64,000 nt of DNA from Onthophagus taurus (Eukaryota; Arthropoda; Insecta; Coleoptera; Scarabaeidae), in assembly GCF_036711975.1 (NCBI RefSeq), contig NC_091967.1, positions 30,605,501 to 30,669,500 of the forward strand, read 5' to 3'. The notes under the pieces were generated by a model that saw only the letters and a program-made list of their open reading frames with translations, was not told where the DNA came from and ran no database searches. Of the stretch, positions 21,230 through 30,735 are shown in pieces. The translations under genes and the position numbers were made by a program. Every line of letters starts with the position of its first letter. Within the stretch, counting starts at the first letter, position 1.

Positions 21230-21425
21230 TCTCCTTGGAATATATCTATTTTTTCTCATTCTTCCTTTTGGAATTATTCTTATTTTTTCCTCCTTGGAAT
21301 ATATCTATTTTTTTTCTCATTCTTCCTGTTGGAATTATTATTTTTTTTTATTATTATTCCCCTTGGAATATATATTTTTTCTTTTCTCTTTCTTCCTTTT
21401 GGAATTATTTTTTTTTCCTTCTTTA
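21230..21425 (+). repeat. Three 60-70 bp tandem repeats in the BEL leader
   Basis: The unit contains CTTGGAATATATCTATTTTTT, then TTCTTCCTTTTGGAATTATT, and occurs three times with growing T-runs. It lies between the primer-binding site and gag. It could be part of the packaging or translation leader. The open frames here are only a by-product of T-rich sequence. Confidence 0.75.
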
Positions 21426-21603
21426 TACCCAGTTGAAGATTATCTCCCACGTGGAATCGTTACTTTAGAATTTATTTCTTTAACCCCTTGGGGTTTATTA
21501 TCTTTGTTTTCCCTAAGAATAATTATTGGGATTATTATTGCAATTGTGCTTTTGGCCTTCAGAAGTTACGACCCCTATATAATTATCGTTTTCTTTCATC
21601 ATG

Positions 21604-22456
21604 TCGGAAAAACTCGTCAAACTTACTTTACGCCGTACTTTTTAAATCATCTCACAGAATCTATGAATCTTGCACAAAATCTTCCTAACGATCCTATACA
21701 ACATCTCATGTTCCAAGAACGAGCTAAAGATGCAGAAAAGGCATACGAAGAATCGACGAAGCTGACTTTGAAGCTCATGATGAAGTTCGAGCTAAAGCAG
21801 ATACAGCTTTCTATACTATAAAAGCGCATCTTTATAAGCTTCAGCCACCACCACCTCTAACACCTACAACACCTCCAACTCCTCATTCTTCGTTGCCGTC
21901 TGCAACACCCAAATTAAATAAATTAACGATACCCGTTTTTGATGGGAATCATAAAGCCTGGCCTACATTCTTTGATCTATTTAGAACCATGATTCATGAA
22001 AACGAGTCTCTATCCAAAGTAGCAAAATATCAATACCTCCTGACATCGTTGAAAGATGAAGCTTTGAACTTAATAAAAGGCTTGCCAGTGACGGAAGACA
22101 ATTACACCATTGCTTATACCACCTTAAAGGGCAGATATCAGAATCGCCGACATCTCGCTACTATGTATTACAACGAAATACAACACACAAAATCGTTATC
22201 CGAATCATCTCCAAAAGCAGTTCGTTTACTTGTCGATACTTTTAAAGAAAATGTCGAAGGATTCAGAAGTCTTGGCTTCCCTGTGGATCAGTGGAATTTT
22301 CTGTTATTCAACATTCTTTTACAAAAACTTAATAAATCTACCAAAACTAAATTCGAGACTGAGCACAGCTCACACGAAATTCCTACATATCAACAACTGA
22401 TTGATTTCCTGGAAAACCAAGCAAAGGCGTTGGATGCAGTACAACTAAAATTATAA
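21604..22456 (+). pseudogene. BEL Gag (DUF1759-type)
   Basis: The likely start is ATG at 21601-21603 (MSEKLVKLTLRRT). The frame changes twice before 21850; a proline-rich stretch (PPPPLTPTTPPTP) then leads into the well-preserved capsid domain from 21893: KLTIPVFDGNHKAWPTFFDL, KYQYLLTSLKDEAL, LVDTFKENVEGFRSLGFP. These blocks define the retroviral-type Gag of BEL/Pao. It ends with two stops at about 22451. Function is particle formation and RNA packaging. Confidence 0.87.
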
Positions 22457-22551
22457 TAAGTAGTAATTATAATAAAGCTTCTGCTCATTATCCAACAAAA
22501 TCTTCTGTCAATCTGAAAGTTGAACAATCACCACTGAATACTAAATGTCCA

Positions 22552-23085
22552 TTGTGTTCAGAAGCACACCCGATTTATCGATGCAACAACTTTCATTCCA
22601 AAAAACCTCTTGAAAGACTTAATTATGCTAGAGAAAATAGTTTATGTCGAAATTGTTTAAATTCAAAACATTCAACTAATAAATGTTTATCAACACGACG
22701 CTGCAAGCATTGTCAACAACCTCATCATTCTTTACTGCATCTAAAACCTCCACAATTATCTTCAGTTCCTGTTGAAGTTACCAATTGCAATCTGAATGCT
22801 GAAACTACGTCATCGTCACCGCAAGTTTCCCATGTGATCCTGCCAACTGCGTTACTCCACATTAAAGATCGATTTGGAGAATTTCATGTCGTACGAGCCT
22901 TGATCGATTCTGGCAGCATGTCGAATTTTATCACTCATAAACTGTCGAAACGTCTTCAACTCCATCGCACCTTTGGAACTTCAATTGAAATCCGAGACCT
23001 CAACTCCATGACGTCAATATGCAACCGAGGATCTGTTAATTGTCTTATTAAGCCTTGTACCGACACTACACCTGAATTTGAATAA
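22552..23085 (+). CDS. BEL zinc knuckles and aspartic protease
   Basis: Three cysteine/histidine clusters (CSEAHPIYRC, CRNCLNSKHSTNKC, CKHCQQPHHSLLH) bind nucleic acid. The retropepsin-like protease follows, with VRALIDSGSMSNFI; DSG is the active site (DUF1758-type). The reading frame is separate from gag and from the RT. A stop at 23083-23085 and further stops before 23098 break it from pol. Confidence 0.85.
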   Translation: MCSEAHPIYRCNNFHSKKPLERLNYARENSLCRNCLNSKHSTNKCLSTRRCKHCQQPHHSLLHLKPPQLSSVPVEVTNCNLNAETTSSSPQVSHVILPTALLHIKDRFGEFHVVRALIDSGSMSNFITHKLSKRLQLHRTFGTSIEIRDLNSMTSICNRGSVNCLIKPCTDTTPEFE

Positions 23086-23097
23086 TTTATATAACTA

Positions 23098-24754
23098 ATG
23101 TCAAGTTATATAAAATCATATCCCCATCTTCGTAAATTAGAATATCACTCCGAAGAACTCTCTAAAGTAAAAGAAGTCGATTTATTACTTGGAGCGGAAT
23201 TAGTACCGCACATCCTCACTGGTTCACGAGTTTCGAGTGGAAAAAACGATCCTATTGCCTTAGAATCCGTATTCGGATGGATTCTAATGGGCCGATCCAG
23301 GTCTCCTTCAACATATTCGTTGACAACTTGTCTCTCAACAACTGAAAATCCCTTAGATCAATGCCTGAAGAGATTTTGGGAGATGGAATCTATTCCTATA
23401 AAACCCTCATTGTCTAAAGAGGAACAAAAATGTGAAGACCATTTCAAGAGTACATACCAGCGTGCTGATTCAGGGCGTTTTATTGTATCTTTGCCATTCA
23501 AGAGTGATAAACCATCCTTGGGCCATTCCTATCAAACTGCTTTAAAACGTTTTCATTCTCTGGAATACAGATTTTCCAAAAATGTGGAGTTAAGAAACGA
23601 TTATACAAAATTTATGAATGATTATATATCATCTGAACACATGAGTATCATTTCTGATGAGTCTACAAAATCTCCTTTTGCATACTATATTCCACACCAC
23701 TGTGTATTACGAGCAGAAAGTGCCTGCACTAAATTAAGAGTAGTTTTCGACGCCTCAGCGCGATCGTCAAATGGGAAATCCCTAAATGATAACCTTCTTA
23801 TCGGCCCAAAACTACAACAAAATATAATGAAAATTCTGTTAAATTTTCGATGCTTTAAGTATGCTTCCATTTGTGATATAAAACAAATGTATAGGCAAAT
23901 TCTTCATAGGCCTCAAGACAGAGATTACCAAAGAATCATTTGGAGATCATCTCCTGATAAACCAATTCAAGAATATCGATTGAATACCGTAACATATGGG
24001 CTTGCTTCATCACCTTTTTTGGCGCTTCGCACAATTTTAGAACTGTCCAATTTATATTCACAAGATATAGAGAGAATCACTAAAACATCATATATATGTA
24101 GATGATATCGTCACCGGTGCTTCCACTATCGATGATCTACTTAAGTTACAAAAAGAATTAATAATGGTGTTACAAAAGGGTGGTTTTGAACTTCGTAAAT
24201 GGACAAGTAATAATGAAAGAGTATTATCGTCTGTCCCTATTTCTGATCAATTATCAACAATATCTTTCGAATGTGAAGAAATAAATTGCGTCAAAGTCCT
24301 GGGCTTGCAGTGGAATCCAGTCAAGGATACATTTACTTATTCATATACAGCCCGTGTTACTCAATGTACAAAAAGAACAATTCTATCAGAGATCGCCAGA
24401 ATCTACGATCCCTTAGGATTTTTAACACCGTGTACATTAAAGGCCAAACATTTGATACAACAGCTATGGCAATTGAAAACGTCATGGGATGATTCCCCTC
24501 CGGAATTTATCAAGACTTCATGGAACATGTTTAAATCCAAACTCCCATTGTTATCAAAATTTAACCTGTCCCGTTGTATGATCCTTGATAATCCCACCAG
24601 CATTCAATTACATTTATTTTGCGATGCATCGCAGATAGGTTATTGTGCAGTTGCCTATAGTCGAACAACAACTAATGAAAACAAATGTTATACTCATTTT
24701 GTTTGTGCTAAAGCTCGTGTAGCTCCTCTAAAGTTATTTCTATTCCTCGATTAG
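23098..24754 (+). pseudogene. BEL reverse transcriptase and start of RNase H
   Basis: Begins in the protease-RT linker (DLLLGAELVPHILTG, ALESVFGWILMG). The RT then shows KLRVVFDASARS, YASICDIKQMYRQI and TYGLASSPFLALR. The catalytic YVDD (24096-24107) is in a different frame from the preceding part because of a slip near 24090. The thumb follows, then the RNase H-like A17 region with LHLFCDASQIGYCAVAYS. Another slip near 24750 precedes PRLELCAALL. The motifs are all there but the polyprotein is broken. Confidence 0.87.
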
Positions 24755-26622
24755 AACTCTGTGCAGCTCTTCTGCTTACTGAGTTATTTGAACATATCAA
24801 TGAAGTTTTATCACACAAAATTCAGTTTGAATCCATTTATGCATGGTCAGACTCCCAAGTCGTGCTGTCTTGGCTTGCATCTCCTGCTCAAAGATGGAAG
24901 GTCTTTGTGGCAAATCGTGTCACTAAAATACAAGAAATTTTACCGATTAATCATTGGCGACATGTTCCGTCATTAAATAATCCCGCTGATTGCGGTTCTC
25001 GTGGATTGTTTCCTGATCAATTAATCAATTCCGATCTTTGGTGGCAGGGCCCATCATGGCTCTGTGATCATTCCGATAATTGGCCGTCTAGTCCATCTAT
25101 GACTGCTGAAGCGAAAGACACAATAGAGGAACAAAGACAACTTTTCATAAATGCTATTGTGATTGAATCTCATATCTTTGATACTCTCCTTAATCGTTTT
25201 TCTTCTTTATCCAAGATAAAACATATTATTGTTTATTGTAAACGATTCATTCTTCATTGCCAACGAAAAAAGAAATCATTTTCTATGGTATTATCACCAT
25301 TTGAATTGCAGGGTGCATTATATTCATTGATTCAGCATGTGCAAACTCAAACCTTTTCTTTTCTATTCACCGCTATCCGTCACAATAAACCAGTTCCTAA
25401 ACCCTTTCATTCATTATCTCCATTTGTCGATCGTGGCGGGTTGATCAGGGTGGGTGGACGATTAAAACAATCTGAGTTACCGTTCGATCAGACACATCCA
25501 GTGTTGTTGCCCCGGAATTCGCGACTAAGTGAATTAATTGTGGAAGAAGTTCATCGTGAGTTCTTGCATCCGGGATACCGAACTGTCTTATCATTGGTGA
25601 TGCAACAATTTTGGATCATGGACTCAAGATTTGTAATCCATCGTGTATTATCAAGATGCATTCCATGTTTTAAGATGAAACCACGTTCGTACGCACCAGT
25701 CATGTCAGATCTCCCTAAGTTCCGAATCGAAGAAATTAAACCATTTTCCAAAGCTGCAGTGGATTTTGCAGGACCTGTTTTTACCACATTAAATAGAAGT
25801 CGAGGTTCTAAATCTGTCAAGTCGTATATCTGTGTTTTTGTCTGTACGGCCACCAAGGCCATTCACCTTGAACTTGTTTCAGGTTTATCCACTGATGCCT
25901 TTTTAGCAGCACTTCGCCTATTCGTTTCCCGTCGAGGACGATGTTCTATACTTATCTCAGACCAAGGGACCAATTTTATAGGCTGTAATAATCGTTTGAA
26001 AGAAATGGCAGAAATTGTAGGTGTCAAACTTGGCTTAGAATGGAAATTCAACCCACCTGGAGCACCACATTTTAATGGTTTAGCTGAATCCAATGTAAAG
26101 TCAGTTAAGACTCACTTGATAAAGGTTATTGGTAGTCAAGTGCTCTCCTTTGAAGAAATGTATACCGTTTTGACACAGATCGAGGCGGTTTTAAATTCAA
26201 GACCCTTGACTCCCGTGTCAAGTGATCCAAACGATTTACAAGCCTTAACTCCAGGTCACTTTTTACATCTTGAACCATTAAATTCTTGTATTGTAGATCC
26301 TGATCTATCCACGGTACCTTGCAGTCGTCTCGATCGATGGCAGCTTCTACAAAAAACCGTTCAAGATTTTTGGAAACGTTGGAAACACGACTACCTACAC
26401 ACACTTCAACAAAGAACTAAATGGACTGAATCTTCATCCAATCCCGTCGTCGGAGATATGGTTCTGATTAAAAATGAAAACCGACCTTCTTTCCAATGGG
26501 ACCTTGGAAGAATTGAAGAAATTCACCCCGGAAAAGACGGGGTAGTCAGAGTAGTCACCCTAAAAACTTGCACTGGTCGTTTGACGCGCCCAGTAGTGAA
26601 AATTTGTCCGTTGCCAAAATAA
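24755..26622 (+). pseudogene. BEL RNase H end, integrase and C-terminal domain
   Basis: After ELCAALLLTELFEH the long frame gives YAWSDSQVVLSWL and NPADCGSRGLF. The integrase then has an HHCC-type zinc region (VHREFLHPGYRTV with CIPCFKMK) and a DDE core: AAVDFAGPVF, ISDQGTNFIG and AESNVKSVKTHL. The C-terminal DUF5641 domain follows, with FWKRWKHDYL and WDLGRIEEIHPGKDG, ending with ICPLPK. This last frame, from 24862, is intact for 586 residues. Integration is its role; no envelope follows. Confidence 0.9.
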
Positions 26623-26698
26623 AATAAAATAAACAACACTTTCCTTATAAAAAAAAAAAAAATAAATAATTAAAATTAATATTTTTTGGTGGGTGGAA

Positions 26699-27003
26699 TG
26701 GCTGCGCAAGCGCGGGCATTTAGCAAAAATTTAAGAATTACGGCTCGATCCGAACCACACACACACATATTTTTGACTTCGCCTTTGTAACGCGACTTTA
26801 AAATTATTTTTATAAGTTACGCATTATTATAATATATATAAAAACTGTGATATAGTGTCGAAATCGCGATAGGGAACAGCGATAGGGACAATAAAGTAAG
26901 AAATTAATAATAATTATTCATGGTCTTTTCCTTTTAATATCTTCCTTTTTTTTCTTTGAATCAGTACCTTTTATTTTGTTTCCGAACCGTTTTCGAGCAA
27001 ACA
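26699..27003 (+). repeat. BEL/Pao 3' LTR
   Basis: Identical in my reading to 20635-20939. It is preceded by the purine-rich tract GGTGGGTGGAA and ends at the piggyBac codons for KWKDKRD. Confidence 0.93.
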
Positions 27004-28862
27004 GTCTCTCTTGTCCTTCCATTTCATAACTGATATACAACCTTTTTGTCGGCCAAAGATTTCTCCCTTTGCTAATTTTTTTTCCTCCACTTCTTTTGGG
27101 TTATCCCGTCTTTTTTTCCTTAGTGTTCCTACAAGGTGTGTTTGCCTTTCTTGAAGTTTTTTAGCTAAACTAACGCTTGTATACCAGTTATCCGCATATA
27201 ATGTACGACCAGAATCTAGTACATTGTTCGAGAGACTCATAACAACATTATCAGCAACAGGTTCGTTGTGCTGCTTCTCCAGGCCGGCATAAATTTTTAA
27301 TTTATAAGTATAACCTCCTTTCAAACATAATTTGAAAACCTTAATTCCAAATTTATGCCTTTTGCCTTTTATATATTGACGAAAGCTTAGCCTTCTACGA
27401 AAGGGGATCATACTTTCGTCAATACAAAATGCTTTTGAAGCTATCATGACAGACTGATATGATGTATTGACAAAGTCTATCAAAGGTTGTATTTTATACA
27501 GTCGGTCTCGCGGTGTACATAATTCATTGTTAAGGTACGTTTTCGTAAGGACAAATCCGGACGACTTGTCGGCCCGACATGTTTGTTGGGCGACAAATTG
27601 ACAAAATTAACGTGTGTTTACGTAGTTACTTGTCGGCAACCGACATGTCGTGGAAACGATCTGAAAATCGAACTCTGCAGTTAGCGTCAAAATGGCAGAC
27701 GATCAAGTCGAACAAGTAGTGTCAGCTTTCGTGGTGTTGGCAGGAAGTCTTGCAATAAAGTTATCAAAACCACAAAAGAATTCACTTCGAAAACGCAAAA
27801 GGTGGTATATTAGAAGCTTTTTAGCGAAAAGACGTTTCGAAGGTGCATACAGAACTTTTTATTTTATTGAAATGACATTACAACATGGATTCCCAACATA
27901 ATATATGATCACAACACAAATTAACGACTGTTTACGTAGGGACAAATGAACGGTGACCCGACATGTGCGGTTGATTTTTGTATCCGATACCGACATGTCA
28001 TTTTACTGTCCCAACAAGAAATGCATTTCGTTTACGTTATAACCGACAAGTCGGCCGACATGTTGTGTCCTTACGAAAACAAGGCTTTAGAAAAGTGCCA
28101 CATTCGGAGAAGCATTTCAAACCTAAAAAACATATACAATAAATATAATAAATAGTCATAAATAAAATAACTATCTAGTAAAACACACAGATACAACCAA
28201 AGTAACAATAAAAATAAGTAACTCACCGATTTCTCGAAATTACTTTGGAGACACCACTTTTATATAAAATATTTCGACTCCAATACCCGTCCACATAAGT
28301 AAGCCTAGAAATACCTGCATTTCCTCTCTGTTAGTAGGTACCCAATCATTTAGACGTGAACTTTTGCCTATTTTTTCCTGCACAATGGCATCTATAATAG
28401 TTTGTTCAGCGTAGATGTTGGTTTGCTCTACCATTGTGTCCAAGATTTCACTAGTAATAAGTAATTTATAAAATTCTAATTCAGTTTTATCTAAATAGTC
28501 CGCAGCGACCTGAGGGCAAATACCATCACGTTCTGAAAAATTGAAATTGTTGTAATTTCCTGTTATGAGACCCCAGTTATCACTTGGAGTCGCAACATCG
28601 TCAAGAGATGAAGTTTCGGAGTCGAATTCGTCACTCTCTTCGTCATTTTTAGCCAAATTTACGCGATCGTCACGGCTTGTTTGGGCGCGTTTTTGCTTTC
28701 TTTTTTTAGATGGACCGGCACTAATTTCACTGTCACTTGTTACACTACTGCTTGTTTCAACTTCATGTGTTTCACTATCAGCGTCTGGATCATCATCGTC
28801 AGTAGCGTAGGGATCTTCGTCGCTTGCGTCTGCAATCGCTGTTGTTTTTTTTTCTTCCATAT
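27004..28862 (-). pseudogene. piggyBac transposase, N-terminal and core parts
   Basis: The start is most likely MEEKKTTAIADASDED near 28860, since that gives the acidic N-terminus usual for the family. Exon 1 runs to 28227, where YKSGVSKVISRN is followed by a GTGAGT donor. Exon 2 resumes at 28122 as RFEMLLRMWHFSK, so the intron is 104 bp. The MITE at 27539-28080 then cuts the gene before LNNELCTPRDRLYKIQPLIDF. The core carries the first two catalytic aspartates, CIDESMIPFR and LYADNWYTS. The rest is at 20110-20634 beyond the BEL element. A frame slip near 28260 breaks exon 1. Confidence 0.88.
27539..28080 (+). mobile_element. 540-bp MITE inside piggyBac, with a Harbinger-like exon
   Basis: The ends are GTTTTCGTAAGGACA and its exact complement. 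CTTGTCGG and CGACATGT motifs repeat in both subterminal parts. An AAGG flanks it on both sides (27532-27535 and 28081-28084), but the exact TSD is unresolved. It contains a plus-strand frame at 27692-27901 with RKRKRWYIRSFLAKRRFEG, which resembles the N-terminus of Harbinger-type nucleases (K-R-x-R-W-W-V-R). It is a non-autonomous derivative keeping one exon of its parent. Confidence 0.7.
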
Positions 28863-28963
28863 TCCACACCACACTATACCACGAGGACCGCTGCAGTTCA
28901 ACACCACGTGCACGCCGTTTATTACCATTATTACCAACACCGCACGCGTCTGCGCAATTACCT

Positions 28964-29037
28964 GTGCATACAATGTATGCACACGGCGTAGGACCATCAA
29001 GATGTAGTTGTACGCCACGTGCATATATTCTATGCAC
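28964..29037. repeat. Right pair of 19-bp subterminal palindromes of piggyBac
   Basis: GTGCATACAATGTATGCAC (28964-28982) and GTGCATATATTCTATGCAC (29019-29037) keep the outer seven bases on each side and vary only in the middle five. With the left pair this makes two per end. Conservation of arms but not centres argues that the arms are bound. Confidence 0.85.
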
Positions 29038-29184
29038 ACCTCCAAATACAATAAATAAAATCTTTTTAGAATCTGCATCATTATTAAAGCCTATTTTGTA
29101 ACATTTGGCGAAGAAAAAAAATTACACAGTCATTTGGCGCCATGGACCTGACCACTAAATATGGCCCGGCAGTTAACGTGTTAA

Positions 29185-29320
29185 ACCGGTACGAAAAGAC
29201 ATGTTGGTCAACAGGCCTTTTAAGTCTTATTGATGGTAATTCAAAATGGGCTTGTAGGTAACAAGGACGAGGCGATTGTTCCAGGATAGGATCGTGATAA
29301 AAAATTTTACGCAATTATTT
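29185..29320 (-). pseudogene. P-element transposase relic A, right part
   Basis: Reads (in the frame that continues at 19732) DLKGLLTNMSFRTGLNPNV, with a stop a few codons upstream. The TTAA at 29181-29184 is one copy of the piggyBac duplication. Upstream of about 29300 the P-element signal is lost and Penelope-type sequence begins, so the N-terminus with its THAP domain is missing. Confidence 0.65.
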
Positions 29321-29321
29321 T

Positions 29322-29372
29322 TTCAATGCCAATATTTCGCAAATAAATTGTTACTTCATCAGGGCTTAAGCA
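29322..29372 (-). ncRNA. Hammerhead-ribozyme-like core in the Penelope 3' region
   Basis: The minus strand reads CTGATGA, then a possible 4-bp stem (GTAA paired with TTGC around an A/T loop), then GAAA, at 29335-29362. That is the conserved hammerhead core layout. A short GCTTAAGC hairpin precedes it in the place of stem I. Stem III partners were not found. Penelope-like elements are known to carry hammerhead motifs, and this lies about 240 bp after the protein stop codon. Confidence 0.4.
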
Positions 29373-29609
29373 TTTACTACAAACAAAACCAAAAGTAAAC
29401 AATAAGTAATTACAAAAATAATAAAACTTACAATTGCCAGGAAAAAGGCGAAAAAGACAGAGAAATCAAACGTAAAACTCGGCATCGAAAACACGTGCGA
29501 GAGAGTCGTTAAAAACAACCTGTGGCATAAGCGCCTGCGTACAACGGTACAATTTAAATCGACAACTTCACGTGAGGCGGGAAGCGCGAAAATTTAAAAC
29601 TTTAAAAAG

Positions 29610-30338
29610 TTAAGTTGATTTGTGCATTTCGGAAACCAGCGAATAAATGCTACTCAAAGCATCTATATCTGTCCTAAAATTAATCGTGTTAGGTTGGGTA
29701 GATATGTGGAACATTTCCAAGAATAATCTGTTGTGATAATTAGATTCTCTGTCCAAAATTTTAACTTCATCAAAGTTGAAAGGGTGGTTATTGTCGAGGC
29801 AGTGTTGAGCCAAAGCACAACCACGCTTCGAAATTCTAATGTCACTTTTGTGTTTACTAAGACGTTTTTTGAGCCATTGACATGTATGTCCCACATATCT
29901 ACCCCCACACAAGGAGCACGGTACAACATAGATAACGTTTGACTGGTACTCCAACGGAGTCTGATCCTTAAGTTTGGAAAACACCGTAGAAAGTTTTGAC
30001 GGATAATGTTCGATATATTTAATGTCATTATTGGGGATATTACTTTTAAACATAGTGATCAGTTTCTGTGTAAGTTCAGGTATATAAGTAATTTTCTTGT
30101 ATATAAACGGATTGTTGTCTGTGTTTGACTGAAGGTCCAAATTTTGGTTTGATGGTGAAGAACTAAAGAGCAATTTGTTCAAAAGTTTGGAAGGGTAATT
30201 ATTGATTACAAAAATTTCTTTAAGTTTATTAAGGTTAGTGTTGATCCACTGCGGTTCACAGATCTTCGTAATTCTATATTTCATGGCCATGACAGTATTA
30301 ATTTTGTGTTTAATTTTGTGGAAGGATGAGAAATGGAT
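29610..30338 (-). CDS. Penelope-like element: RT end and GIY-YIG endonuclease
   Basis: The second half of the Penelope-like protein interrupted by the gypsy-type element. It starts in frame with HFSSFHKIKHKI at 30338 and runs to a stop at 29610. The nuclease domain shows CSLCGGRYVGHTCQWL, then KRLSKHKSD, CALAQHCLDNNHPF, and the catalytic glutamate near LFLEMFHISTQP. This half has no break. After removal of the gypsy-type element (TSD GGAT) it continues exactly from the RT part at 35895. It cleaves target DNA for retrotransposition. Confidence 0.9.
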   Translation of the reverse strand: MHFSSFHKIKHKINTVMAMKYRITKICEPQWINTNLNKLKEIFVINNYPSKLLNKLLFSSSPSNQNLDLQSNTDNNPFIYKKITYIPELTQKLITMFKSNIPNNDIKYIEHYPSKLSTVFSKLKDQTPLEYQSNVIYVVPCSLCGGRYVGHTCQWLKKRLSKHKSDIRISKRGCALAQHCLDNNHPFNFDEVKILDRESNYHNRLFLEMFHISTQPNTINFRTDIDALSSIYSLVSEMHKST

Positions 30339-30554
30339 TATTAAGACTCTTTTTCTCGTCGATGTTAATTATCAGAAAATTATACGATTTCTTCAATATG
30401 ATAATGTTTATTAACAATTTTATTAATTACAATCTTATATTGACTTTTTCATATTATTTATATTTTTCGTTAATCATTTTTTTATTATAAAAATACAGTA
30501 GTCGTAGCCCACTTTTTATAATTAGTTATTTTTTTAATATTTTGATTCACAACA
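30339..30554 (-). repeat. Gypsy-type 3' LTR
   Basis: 216 bp. On the coding strand it starts TGTTGTGAATC and ends GTCTTAATA. It differs from the 35678-35894 copy by about one inserted base near the end. It is flanked by GGAT (30335-30338). Confidence 0.9.
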
Positions 30555-30735
30555 ACTTGCGCCCGGTAAAATCAGCCTTTTGATGGTAGAAATCTACTTT
30601 TCTGACATCCAATAGGCTGATTCTCATCACAAGTAAGCATTTGCCCAACTCAAGGTTTTATGGTCTCTTAATTAAAACATTGGGCAAATAATAACATGAT
30701 AAATTCGTCTAATATTTAAGTCACAAAACAATAAC

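Larger units (their letters stand above)
20635..27003 (+). mobile_element. BEL/Pao LTR retrotransposon with identical LTRs, inside piggyBac
   Basis: The complete element is 6369 bp: LTR, primer-binding site, a long leader with tandem repeats, gag, protease, RT, RNase H, integrase, purine-rich tract GGTGGGTGGAA, LTR. The host duplication is 4-5 bp (GTCTG at 20630-20634 versus GTCTC at 27004-27008). It splits the piggyBac transposase in frame. No envelope gene is seen. Despite the identical LTRs, the coding region has several frameshifts. Confidence 0.93.
19737..29180 (-). mobile_element. piggyBac-like transposon split by a BEL element and a MITE
   Basis: The TIRs are CACGTTAACTGCCG at both ends, flanked by TTAA at 19733-19736 and 29181-29184. 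Without the nested BEL (20635-27003) and the MITE (27539-28080) it would be about 2.5 kb. Both ends carry two copies of a 19-bp palindrome of the form GTGCATA-N5-TATGCAC. It sits in P-element relic A. The transposase keeps its catalytic aspartates. Confidence 0.93.

Noticed and set aside
21159-21821. Phe/Leu-rich plus-strand frames resembling membrane proteins
   Set aside because: They arise from T-rich tandem repeats in the BEL leader; three frames are open at once, and Gag starts later.
28240-29037. piggyBac transposase starting at 29037
   Set aside because: The first 59 codons run through the subterminal palindromes; the ATG near 28860 with an acidic start is more likely.
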